Below the pieces are notes generated by a model that worked only from the letters and a program-made list of their open reading frames with translations, did no database searches and was not told where the DNA came from. 64,000 nt of DNA from JAFDVL01 sp043736395 (GTDB lineage: Bacteria > Acidobacteriota > Blastocatellia > RBC074), in the NCBI GenBank assembly GCA_043736395.1, contig JAYTCQ010000354.1:7909-71908 (forward strand). The letters are read 5' to 3'. The translations under genes and the position numbers were made by a program. Position 1 is the stretch's first letter; each line of letters opens with the position of its first letter. Shown here piece after piece: positions 41,653 to 52,465 of this stretch.

Positions 41653-43131
41653 TTACTGTTTGAGTGCAAGATCAAATCCGGTAGTTTGATTGAACTTGAG
41701 GTCATAACATTTGTTTGCGGTAGTCTGAATCCACGCTTGATCGGCACAAATGCCAAGCGTGGTAATCATTTCCGGAGCTTTGACGATAGTAGGACGAATA
41801 GTTGGATGATCGGGGGTCAGTTGAATAAGAAATTGTCGTTGGACGTCTATGCCAATTAAGAATTCGCCTTGCGTATGTGCCACCACCTGTAACGTAGACA
41901 GCTGGAAAGGCAATGAAATTTTGCTAAGCACGGTTCCATCCGACTGCATCACCATTAATGTTGAAGAGGCTCCACCTTCTATGGTGACAACGTCTCCGGC
42001 AAAGCGGCGTAATGCGACGATCGGTGGAAGCCCGTAAAGCGGTGCTTCAAGTGTGATGGTTCGCTCACCGATCCCTGCAATAAAATTTCGATCATCACGA
42101 CCAGCCATTTGAATGGGCGATGTAGCACTCACAGCGGCTACACCATTTTTACCAAGCAGATATTGCCCCGCAGGCGCGCCCAAACCTTGCAGGATCATAG
42201 CTTCACCTTTACGGATTACGCTCCATCCTGAGAGAGGATCGTGAGCTAATTCAAGTTCAGATTTTTCGGGTGAGTCGTTAAAGAAAATTTCACGGCGATC
42301 TTCACTGGTGCTCAAAGCACGATCAAAGGCGCAAGCAAATTCATAGACCGTGGCATATCGTTCGTTAGGATTTTTTGCCAGTGCGCGATAGAGCACGTCA
42401 CCAACATTAAAATCCAACCCTGCCAGATTTGGCGTCTTTTGCAAATGTCCATGTAAGACATCGGCAATCATTCCTGTGAAAGGACGTTTGCCACTTAATA
42501 ATTCAACAGCTATGACGCCTAACGCATAAATATCGGCGCGCGTATCGCATTCACCGTTGATTTGTTCGGGAGCAATATAGGCGGGTGATCCGCCTTGCCC
42601 ACGTGCGTTGTCGTTGCGCACGCAATCCGAAGTTCCTAAATCTGCCAGACACAATCGTGGAAATAAGCAGTCATCGGAAAACAAAATATTTTCGGGTTTG
42701 AGATCACGATGCACAATGGCTTTGGCGTGTAAGGCGCTCAGTCCCCGCGCAATTTCAGTGATGGCATGACGCGCAAATTCTGTGGTGACAATGCCATCTT
42801 TCATGCGCCCACGCAAAGAACCGCCTTCGGCTAATTGATATGTCACGTATCGCGTTTGTGCATCGGCATAGCCCAAATCAAGCGCAGTGAGCAGATTCGG
42901 ATGATTGAATTCAAATCCCACGCCAGCTTCGCGCACAAATCCATCGCCGGGTCGCGGTGCAGAGAATAATTTCAAGGCAACAAAATCACCGCTACGCAAA
43001 TCACAAGCCTGATAAACGCAACTGTAGGCTCCGCGCCCGATTTCCTGAAGTAATTCGTAATCACCAATGCGCGCGCCGATTAACTCTGCCGAGTTTCGTA
43101 ATGATTCTTTTTCTGTAAGGGTTGCCTTCAT
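41653..43131 (-). CDS. Soluble Ser/Thr protein kinase with C-terminal beta-rich sensor domain
   Basis: 492 residues. Kinase domain 24-280: IGRGAYSCVYQA, ALKLFSA, VHRDLKPEN, DLG (LADLGTSD) instead of DFG, YIAPEQINGECD, DIYALGV. No membrane segment follows. Residues ~310-490 are strand-rich (VSATSPIQMAGRDDRNFIAG, ITLEAPLYGLPPIVAL, STLMVMQSDGTVLSKISL) and look like a beta-propeller-like or similar domain. It is the only regulator encoded inside the bilin/gvp cluster, between the V4R and ABM genes. Confidence 0.9.
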   Translation of the reverse strand: MKATLTEKESLRNSAELIGARIGDYELLQEIGRGAYSCVYQACDLRSGDFVALKLFSAPRPGDGFVREAGVGFEFNHPNLLTALDLGYADAQTRYVTYQLAEGGSLRGRMKDGIVTTEFARHAITEIARGLSALHAKAIVHRDLKPENILFSDDCLFPRLCLADLGTSDCVRNDNARGQGGSPAYIAPEQINGECDTRADIYALGVIAVELLSGKRPFTGMIADVLHGHLQKTPNLAGLDFNVGDVLYRALAKNPNERYATVYEFACAFDRALSTSEDRREIFFNDSPEKSELELAHDPLSGWSVIRKGEAMILQGLGAPAGQYLLGKNGVAAVSATSPIQMAGRDDRNFIAGIGERTITLEAPLYGLPPIVALRRFAGDVVTIEGGASSTLMVMQSDGTVLSKISLPFQLSTLQVVAHTQGEFLIGIDVQRQFLIQLTPDHPTIRPTIVKAPEMITTLGICADQAWIQTTANKCYDLKFNQTTGFDLALKQ

Positions 43132-43217
43132 GCAGAAATCACAAAGCCGATGTAAAAATCAGAAGTGGAAATAATCGTTCCCCAGCATCTGATTCTTACG
43201 ATCCGCTTCTTTACAAT

Positions 43218-43871
43218 TTACTGTTTGAGCTGTGCCTGAATGTCATCCTTACTGGTTCCTTTTTTTACCCAGTTAGGAACTTCATTCAAGCGTTCGCTAA
43301 GGCCCAGAACAAAGGTGCAATTTGCATCGCCGCGCGCTACACATGAAATTTCATGTGCCGCTATTGCAGAATTACTGGCGTGTGAAAACATGCCCGCTAA
43401 TGCACCTGCTGCCAAATGATCAATTGGCATTCCTTTGGCGTCGCGTCCGCTTTTGGCAAACACTTCCGCGAAGGGCGTATCCGAAACCTGAGCGTAAATC
43501 AAACCTTGTTTGATGTTGTTCAGTTCAAAGCTCAACTTGCCCCAGCCTTGCGTTCCCCAGGCTTCAACCAGCGAAGCATGAACATGTGCGGTTGGTAATT
43601 CTTCCAACGCTGAACCGTAATACGCACTCAGCTCTTTTTCGTAGCGCTGCATTTGTCGGCGTCCCCACCATTCGCCGCATTTGTAGAGCACAACCGGCCA
43701 CGCCTGCCCGCATTCATCTTCGAGGCTTTCCAATAAGCCCAGCGTAAATTCAAACGGGAATGCCACCAGGCGCGTACCGCTGCGTGAAGTGATGACGCCT
43801 TTTCCAGCGTCTAAATCAACGTAGTCAAGATGCGAAAAATAATTCGCTTTCATGGCTGTAGCCAGACTCAT
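43218..43871 (-). CDS. V4R-domain protein 1 (bilin cluster)
   Basis: 217 residues from the ATG at 43871 (GGGAGG upstream; longer in-frame starts lack conserved sequence). V4R/4-vinyl-reductase domain: LVAFPFEFTLGLLESLEDE at the start, VVLYKCGEWWGRRQMQRY, EAWGTQGWGKLSFEL, then LAAGALAGMFSHAS and the paired-Cys end HEISCVARGDANCTFVLG. V4R domains bind small hydrophobic or tetrapyrrole-like ligands (BchJ is a member). Directly follows the globin-like gene with 20 bases between. Confidence 0.88.
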   Translation of the reverse strand: MSLATAMKANYFSHLDYVDLDAGKGVITSRSGTRLVAFPFEFTLGLLESLEDECGQAWPVVLYKCGEWWGRRQMQRYEKELSAYYGSALEELPTAHVHASLVEAWGTQGWGKLSFELNNIKQGLIYAQVSDTPFAEVFAKSGRDAKGMPIDHLAAGALAGMFSHASNSAIAAHEISCVARGDANCTFVLGLSERLNEVPNWVKKGTSKDDIQAQLKQ

Positions 43872-43891
43872 AACGTTTCCTCCCGTACAAA

Positions 43892-44395
43892 TTAATTGGA
43901 TTGCCCTGCGGCTGCGGCCTGTTCTTCCGAACACAGCACATCAATCACGACACTGACATATTGATTGATCTCTTCTGCATCTTCGGCACTCATTTCCTGA
44001 CGTACCAAATCCTGCACGGTTTCATAAGTGCTGCGGACAAAGTTCGTATCAATGTCCATGGACATGAAGATCGTTTTCAACCAATACAACAACTTTTGAC
44101 GAAGCATTTCCGGATCGCCATTGACCATCGCCAAGGCGCAGTACCGTAAAACCAGCGTCACATCACGCATACCTTTTTCGGCAGCTTGAGGATGTTTTTG
44201 CGGAAAGTCAGGGAATTTTTCAAATGACTTATCCACCGTTGCCGCCACGATATTTTTTTCCTTCTCTTCCAATCGTTGCATGATGGCGAGGCGACGTTCA
44301 TACGCACGTGCAGTCTCGATGATGGTGTTATTTTCTTCAGGGGTGAAGTACCGGCCTTCGGCACTTCGCATGATGTCAGCAATTTGTCTATTCAT
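43892..44395 (-). CDS. Phycobiliprotein-like globin (bilin biosynthesis-associated globin, BBAG type)
   Basis: 167 residues from the ATG at 44395. The whole phycobiliprotein helix plan is visible: ADIMRSAEGRYFTPEENNTI (compare ApcA ADAEARYLSPGEL), YERRLAIMQRLEEKEKNIV, then KGMRDVTLVLRYCALAMVNGD (ApcA CLRDMDYYLRLITYGIVAGD), TNFVRSTYETVQDLV, LSADDAxxxY-like MSAEDAEEINQYVSVVIDVL. The chromophore-contact pair Arg77-Asp78 is kept, but the canonical bilin Cys is Gly75; the nearest Cys is 86. From memory, such globins, with two V4R proteins, an Fe-S protein and a pre-PcyA reductase, were described by Rockwell, Martin and Lagarias as ancestors of phycobiliproteins in heterotrophs. Confidence 0.85.
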   Translation of the reverse strand: MNRQIADIMRSAEGRYFTPEENNTIIETARAYERRLAIMQRLEEKEKNIVAATVDKSFEKFPDFPQKHPQAAEKGMRDVTLVLRYCALAMVNGDPEMLRQKLLYWLKTIFMSMDIDTNFVRSTYETVQDLVRQEMSAEDAEEINQYVSVVIDVLCSEEQAAAAGQSN

Positions 44396-44412
44396 AGATG
44401 GCAAAGTCCTTT

Positions 44413-45027
44413 CTAGGAGCGAGTGTTTCCGCCGTCACTGACAAGAAATTCTTCCAGCAATCCGGCAATATTTAATCCATTTGTATTGATTGAAGGGCTA
44501 GGCCATTTGGTCTTAATTGACTCAAGTGTGTAGCCTTCCTGAGATTTCGATTCTGTCATTGCGGCTGGAGCAGGCGCTTCTTCCACACCATTTCCGCTCA
44601 GCCAAGCCAAAAGATTTTTCCAGGGTTGCACGGCAAGGCTTAATTGAAGTGCAACACGAACGGTTGAGGTCTCAACATCAGTTGCAGTCGCGAGCGCCGG
44701 AGCTGCTACAATTTCTTCGACAGGTTCTTGATACCCCGACAGAAATTGAAGTGTATCTTTCCAGGGTCTGACCGCTAATGAAAGAGATTTATTATTGATT
44801 TTCTTGATGGCCACATCGGTCGCAGCCGCTGAAGAAGCTTCTATGCCAGGTGCAATATCTACACTCAAAGCATGTGCCGGAGCGCCCGCCAGAGCTGCTC
44901 CGTCGAGCGAATCAGATGATAGTGCGGCATCTTTGTTTTTCGCATTATTTTCAGCGGATTCATTACTGCCTTCGCCGACAAAATCTTGCAGGAATGAACC
45001 TAGTGTTTGCGTGGGAACTTTTTGCAT
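44413..45027 (-). CDS. Undescribed repeat protein of the bilin cluster
   Basis: 204 residues, GGAGGTG upstream. Two tandem ~47-residue repeats: LSLAVRPWKDTLQFLSG (82-98) and LSLAVQPWKNLLAWLSG (129-145), each preceded by ATDV and followed by VEE and AP. Short amphipathic helices sit at both ends (LGSFLQDFVGE at 9-19; IAGLLEEFLVSD near 188-199). The rest is Ala/Ser/Pro-rich and probably disordered. The layout of short helical motifs on flexible linkers suggests a scaffold or linker that binds the neighbouring globin or V4R proteins; this is inference. No known family recognised. Confidence 0.85.
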   Translation of the reverse strand: MQKVPTQTLGSFLQDFVGEGSNESAENNAKNKDAALSSDSLDGAALAGAPAHALSVDIAPGIEASSAAATDVAIKKINNKSLSLAVRPWKDTLQFLSGYQEPVEEIVAAPALATATDVETSTVRVALQLSLAVQPWKNLLAWLSGNGVEEAPAPAAMTESKSQEGYTLESIKTKWPSPSINTNGLNIAGLLEEFLVSDGGNTRS

Positions 45028-45047
45028 AATGAGTCTTCACCTCCGGT

Positions 45048-45713
45048 TCACTCTGAAATTTTTTCGATGATTTCGGTCGCGGAAGCGCCTTCACGCAGCC
45101 AGAATTCTGCCGCATCAATACGATTGCCTGAACCAATAATGAATTTGCAGAAATCCTCGCCCATCGCGTAACACTGCACTTCGATGCCGGAGAGATCGCG
45201 CTGTGTCAAATACGTGAAGACACCTGCGAACATTCCTGCGTAAACGTGGCAAACTGGTTTGCCAACATTGCCCAGGCTTTTCGCAACGGCACTATCGAAC
45301 AGGTCAATAAAAATCATGCCTTGCTTGCGCTGCGAAGTGTTGACCTTCCAAGCTCCCCAGCCTTCAGCCTGTAACGGCCACCACCAGGTTTCCAGAAAGA
45401 AATTCGCGTTCATTTCGCTGAGCTTTTTCCCGAATTCCGCTTCAACCATTGGCACGAAGGTTTTCATGTCCTCCAAGCCCCAGCGAAATCCTGCCTTATA
45501 CATAATCATCGCCGAAGCGTCGCCGACTTCTTCTTCCAATCCTTGCTGCAATCCAACGACGAAATCTTCTGTCGCCAGAAAAGTACGCAGACCAGCGCGT
45601 GTGTGCACAGTGCCTTTGTCAGAAGCAAAGTTGAAAAAATCTTCGCGGGTATAATAATTATGTTTGATCGGCTGCTGGCCGATGATTACTTCTTGAGCGG
45701 TCATTTCGATCAT
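45048..45713 (-). CDS. V4R-domain protein 2 (bilin cluster)
   Basis: 221 residues from the ATG at 45713 (AAAGGAG seven bases upstream). Same domain plan as V4R protein 1: VVGLQQGLEEEVGDASAMIMYKAGFRWG, ETWWWPLQAEGWGAWKV (shortened), VYAGMFAGVFTYL, and Cys pair end EVQCYAMGEDFCKFIIG. N-terminal residues 1-35 differ (HNYYTREDFFNF). Two V4R paralogues per cluster is exactly the arrangement of BBAG clusters. Confidence 0.88.
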   Translation of the reverse strand: MIEMTAQEVIIGQQPIKHNYYTREDFFNFASDKGTVHTRAGLRTFLATEDFVVGLQQGLEEEVGDASAMIMYKAGFRWGLEDMKTFVPMVEAEFGKKLSEMNANFFLETWWWPLQAEGWGAWKVNTSQRKQGMIFIDLFDSAVAKSLGNVGKPVCHVYAGMFAGVFTYLTQRDLSGIEVQCYAMGEDFCKFIIGSGNRIDAAEFWLREGASATEIIEKISE

Positions 45714-45756
45714 TTGCAAAACTCCTTTTGTTATCCACTAAAAAATGTGCGCGGGA

Positions 45757-46242
45757 TTACATAATGCGCTCAGACGCCTGCAACATTTCGAGCACATCCG
45801 TCTCGATATTTTTGAGCGACATGATCACACTGCGCGTAATGATTTTGCCCTGTGGAATCAAGGCGACGCCTGTCACCGGATGAATAATTGTTTCATCCGC
45901 ACGGCGTCCGATTAATGATTCCAGACTGGCGAGCGACTCCAGATAAATCCCTTGTGGGACTTCGACGACACAACCATCGGCAATGATTTTCGCCTGGCAG
46001 GCAAGCCGGGAAGCGGCGGTCGTGCCGGAAATAAGTGACAAGGTTGAGATTTCACGTGGCGTTTGTGGCGATAGCGAGCCATTCCCGTCCAGCACTTTAA
46101 TGTGGCAGGTGGCACATAATCCTTTGCCTCCGCAAACTGCTTTGACGCGACCCTGTGATTGCGCCAGTAACACAGAAATTACATTGGCGCGCGTGAGAAC
46201 ATCTATGTCTGTTCCAATTGGTTCGATACGGATATTTTTCAT
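45757..46242 (-). CDS. Adrenodoxin/plant-type [2Fe-2S] ferredoxin with C-terminal extension
   Basis: 161 residues, AAAGGAGG upstream, start overlapping the previous stop by four bases. Cluster ligands Cys37, Cys43, Cys46 and Cys82 (C-x5-C-x2-C-x35-C; CGGKGLCATCHIKV, then SRLACQAKI). After the usual ~100-residue domain there is a 55-60-residue extension (LIGRRADETIIHPVTGVALIP, then TRSVIMSLKNIETDVLEML) that is not part of ordinary ferredoxins. Likely electron donor to the bilin reductase of the same operon. Confidence 0.9.
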   Translation of the reverse strand: MKNIRIEPIGTDIDVLTRANVISVLLAQSQGRVKAVCGGKGLCATCHIKVLDGNGSLSPQTPREISTLSLISGTTAASRLACQAKIIADGCVVEVPQGIYLESLASLESLIGRRADETIIHPVTGVALIPQGKIITRSVIMSLKNIETDVLEMLQASERIM

Positions 46243-46742
46243 GCTCCGCCTCCTTTAAAAAGATAAAAATTCAGTGCTTCACGTTCAATTGTTTCGGTTG
46301 GTTCTGGTGCTTCCGGCACTTCGTCTTTTTCGCCAGCCAAAATCTGCTGAAGGTAAAGATTCTTAACCAAAAAAGTTGACCTGCCAGTGGGGATTCCATC
46401 TTTGGTGAGGAGCGAAGCGGCTTGGTGATTAAAAGGAATAATTAATTGTGTGGGCAGGTCTACAGCTACCAATAAACTCAGCGAAAGAAACTCTCTTGCC
46501 CATTGCGAGGCTAACTGGAAATCCTGCGGCTTAGCTGCCAGCTCTGGTTCGCTAACTTGAATCGTTGCCTCTTTAGACACAGAAAAAAGGTCACGCCAGA
46601 CATCTGGTCGCGTCTGCCTCCAATTGTTGACGACCGAACTCCGCCCCAAATAGCCAGCAGCCATGAGCGAAATTTCGCTCAACCCTGCGGCAATCTTATC
46701 CAGCGTATTAAACTGTAAAGGGAGATATTCCATCTGTGGCAT
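46239..46742 (-). CDS. Unknown protein, first gene of the bilin/gas vesicle cluster
   Basis: 167 residues. N-terminal LPLQFNTLDKIAAGLSEISL, middle NNWRQTRPDVWRDLFSVS, central LSLSLLVAVDLPTQLIIPF, an acidic Pro-rich stretch (DEVPEAPEPTETIERE) and a short end LFKGGGA. No family recognised. The four-base overlap with the ferredoxin gene makes co-translation likely. Start at the ATG at 46742; an ATG at 46733 is also possible and neither has a clear ribosome site. Confidence 0.7.
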   Translation of the reverse strand: MPQMEYLPLQFNTLDKIAAGLSEISLMAAGYLGRSSVVNNWRQTRPDVWRDLFSVSKEATIQVSEPELAAKPQDFQLASQWAREFLSLSLLVAVDLPTQLIIPFNHQAASLLTKDGIPTGRSTFLVKNLYLQQILAGEKDEVPEAPEPTETIEREALNFYLFKGGGA

Positions 46743-47115
46743 ACATCAAGGAAGGGCAATTTCTAGACAAGTTTTACCCTACAACCTTTGAAAATTTGTC
46801 GTAAATTTTCAAAATGAAACGAAACGTGAGGAGCCAGTCAGTTTCAAAAATAAGCCCGGGTAGAAAGCTTAAAAAACCAGCTCAGACTTGGAGGAGCCAA
46901 TCCGGCAACAACACATCATCACCGTCTAACATTGTTTATCATAGGCTAATTAAATGTGTCAACTTATAATATTTTCAGGGCTTTAGTTAGAATATATCCT
47001 CAACTATGCAGGCAAGTTAGCAGAATTTTTTATTTGGTTTTCAGGTTGGATACACTGGTGACAGCGATGATAGAAAGTACAAATAGTGTGCTGCCTGGAG
47101 GTAAAAAATCAGGAA
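46743..47115. other. Promoter region of the bilin/gas vesicle cluster
   Basis: 373 bases between the convergent/adjacent minus-strand mnmA stop and the first cluster gene start. No supported gene. Contains the promoter candidate at 46933-46962. The segment 46780-46900 has no structure I can defend. Confidence 0.5.
46933..46962 (-). promoter_or_regulatory. Candidate sigma-70 promoter of the bilin cluster
   Basis: On the minus strand TTGACA (46957-46962) is a perfect -35; AT-rich GATAAACA (46933-46940) lies 16-18 bases downstream as -10 candidate. The leader would be about 190 bases. The -10 match is imperfect. Confidence 0.35.
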
Positions 47116-48258
47116 TTATTGAATCCATCCGCCGCCAACAACAACATCTTCATCAAAAAAAACCGTCGCCTGACCTGGAGTGATGGCACGTTGCGGTTCG
47201 TCGAAAGTGACGATGACGGTGTTGTTTTCTCCAGCTCTAATTGTGGCTTCGGCTTCTTTAGCACGAGAACGGATTTTCACGGTGACACGCATTGGTTCCG
47301 TTAATTTTTCTACGGAAATCCAGTTGGGACGAACCGCAATCATTTCGCGTTTGAATAAATTTTCGTGCGCTCCGACGATGACTTGATTTTTGTCGGCATT
47401 CACTTCGACGACGTAAAGGGGATCACTGTGTGGACTCGATGGAGAAATTCCAACGCCGCGTCGTTGGCCTATTGTGTAGCGATGAATTCCTGAATGTTCG
47501 CCAATCACTTCGCCTTCTGTCGTCACGATGCTTCCGATCTGCGGAGCATTCGGACGTTTTTCGATTTGTACCAACGGCTGCGGCAAAGCTTTTTGCTCAT
47601 CTAAATACCGATCAATAAATTTTGAATAATTGCCGTCCGGGATAAAACAAATTTCCTGGCTTTCGGCCTTTTGCGCCGTCGGCAATCCTGCCGCTTCGGC
47701 GATGTCACGCGCTTCCTGTTTGCTCATTCCACCCAATGGAAACAGAGCGTAGCTCAATTGTTCCTGCGTCAATTCAAATAAAAAATACGACTGATCTTTT
47801 GCCCGATTCGGCGAGCGCAGCAGCAACCAGCGACCACGATTTTCATCGTATTTCACGCCTGCATAATGCCCGGTAGCAACTTTCTCCGCGCCAACGCTTT
47901 TCGTCATTTCGACGAGCTTATCGAATTTTAAATAGGAATTGCACGCGACGCACGGACTAGGAGTTTGACCCTGCAAATATTTATCCACGAACGGCGCGAC
48001 GACATCGCGTTCAAATTCATCTTCGAGATTTAGAATATAAAACGGGAAGCCCAATTTATTCGCTACGACACGCGCATCGTATAAATCATCCAGCGAACAA
48101 CAACGCGAAGGCAATGGTTCGCCATCTGGTCCAACATTGATGCGGCGCTGATTCCAAAGCTGCATCGAAAATCCGACCAGTTCGTGTCCTTGATTTTTTA
48201 GCAAAGCGGCAGCAGTGGAACTGTCTACGCCTCCGCTCATCGCAACAGCAATCATCAT
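47116..48258 (-). CDS. mnmA: tRNA-specific 2-thiouridylase MnmA
   Basis: 380 residues from the ATG at 48258. PP-loop SGGVDSSTAA, GFSMQLWN, catalytic Cys in TPSPCVACNSYLKF and persulfide partner in SQEICFIPDGNY, TIGQRRGVGI; ending in PGQATVFFDEDVVVGGGWI. Role: 2-thiolation of U34 in tRNA Lys/Glu/Gln. Not functionally linked to the cluster upstream. Confidence 0.96.
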   Translation of the reverse strand: MMIAVAMSGGVDSSTAAALLKNQGHELVGFSMQLWNQRRINVGPDGEPLPSRCCSLDDLYDARVVANKLGFPFYILNLEDEFERDVVAPFVDKYLQGQTPSPCVACNSYLKFDKLVEMTKSVGAEKVATGHYAGVKYDENRGRWLLLRSPNRAKDQSYFLFELTQEQLSYALFPLGGMSKQEARDIAEAAGLPTAQKAESQEICFIPDGNYSKFIDRYLDEQKALPQPLVQIEKRPNAPQIGSIVTTEGEVIGEHSGIHRYTIGQRRGVGISPSSPHSDPLYVVEVNADKNQVIVGAHENLFKREMIAVRPNWISVEKLTEPMRVTVKIRSRAKEAEATIRAGENNTVIVTFDEPQRAITPGQATVFFDEDVVVGGGWIQ

Positions 48259-48397
48259 TTTTAATCTCAATTTGAAGCTTATTTTTCAGCTTTCAATTTT
48301 CAAATCATCGAATATTGATGCTAAGATACAAAGACGTATTCTAGCATAAGCTTCATTCGTACTGCACAAATCCAGGCAAAGGATCATTAATTTACCC

Positions 48398-49249
48398 ATG
48401 GCAAAAAGTTCGCCTATGAATTCCAAATCGCAAGCCTCACTCACCTCTGATCAGGTCTTAGAAAAATTTCGCATCTCTTCTGAACCTTATTACTTAAATG
48501 TCAAAGAAGAAGCGAATATTTTCGAAAAAGCCTATAAATCCAAGCTGCCCGTGATGCTGAAAGGGCCAACCGGTTGCGGCAAAACGCGCTTTGTTCAGGC
48601 GATGGCGTACCGCTTGGGATTACCGCTCATCACCGTCGCGTGTCACGAAGATTTATCCGCAACTGATTTAATCGGACGCTTTTTGCTGGAAGGCGAAGAG
48701 ACTGTTTGGCACGATGGCCCATTAACTACCGCCGTACGTCACGGCGCGATTTGTTACCTTGATGAAGTCGTCGAAGCCCGCAAAGACACGATCGTTTGCA
48801 TTCATCCATTAACCGATGACCGTCGTGTTTTGCCCGTCGAAAAAATCGGTGAATTACTCGGCGCGCCCGATAATTTTATGCTGGTGATTTCATACAATCC
48901 CGGCTATCAAAGCGTCCTGAAAGATTTGAAGCAATCCACCCGACAAAGATTTATTTCGCTGGAATTCGATTACCCACCCGCTGAAGCCGAAGCGCAGATT
49001 GTCGCCCGTGAAGGTGGCGTCCAGGAAAGTATTGCACGTGATCTGGTGAAAATTGGGGAGAAAGTTCGCAACCTGAAAGGTCACGGATTAGAAGAAGGCG
49101 TCTCGACGCGCCTGCTGGTGTACGCTGCGCAAATGATTTCCGCTGGCGTAGATGCAATCACCGCCTGCGAAATCGCAATCGCCAGCCCCATCACCGATGA
49201 TTCCGAACTGCAACGCGGCATCCGTGAAATTGTCACAACTGTAGTGTAA
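48398..49249 (+). CDS. MoxR-family AAA+ ATPase of CbbQ/NorQ type
   Basis: 283 residues. N-terminal YYLNVKEEANIFEKA, Walker A KGPTGCGKTRF, CHEDLSATDLIGRFL, Walker B CYLDEVVEARKD, sensor ISYNPGYQS, and LKQSTRQRFISLEFDYP, the CbbQ/NorQ pattern. The partner VWA gene follows at 49328. Family role: with a VWA subunit, remodels a target metalloenzyme (Rubisco, NO reductase). No such target is encoded here. Confidence 0.92.
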   Translation: MAKSSPMNSKSQASLTSDQVLEKFRISSEPYYLNVKEEANIFEKAYKSKLPVMLKGPTGCGKTRFVQAMAYRLGLPLITVACHEDLSATDLIGRFLLEGEETVWHDGPLTTAVRHGAICYLDEVVEARKDTIVCIHPLTDDRRVLPVEKIGELLGAPDNFMLVISYNPGYQSVLKDLKQSTRQRFISLEFDYPPAEAEAQIVAREGGVQESIARDLVKIGEKVRNLKGHGLEEGVSTRLLVYAAQMISAGVDAITACEIAIASPITDDSELQRGIREIVTTVV

Positions 49250-49255
49250 AAATGC

Positions 49256-49314
49256 AGGGAGCAGGGCTAAGGGAACAAGGAAATATTAATCCTTTTTCTC
49301 TCGCCCTGCTCCCT
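49256..49314. repeat. 12-bp perfect inverted repeat between MoxR and VWA genes
   Basis: Arms 49256-49267 and 49303-49314 are exact inverted complements with a 35-base loop, inside a two-gene operon gap. It may attenuate expression of the second gene or be a dispersed palindrome. Confidence 0.5.
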
Positions 49315-49327
49315 AATCCCTTTCTTT

Positions 49328-52459
<3,132 letters not shown>

Positions 52460-52465
52460 TACATT

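Noticed and set aside
46956..47183. Plus-strand 75-codon open frame upstream of and overlapping mnmA
   Set aside because: Overlaps the mnmA 3' end antisense, lacks a ribosome site and shows no family features.
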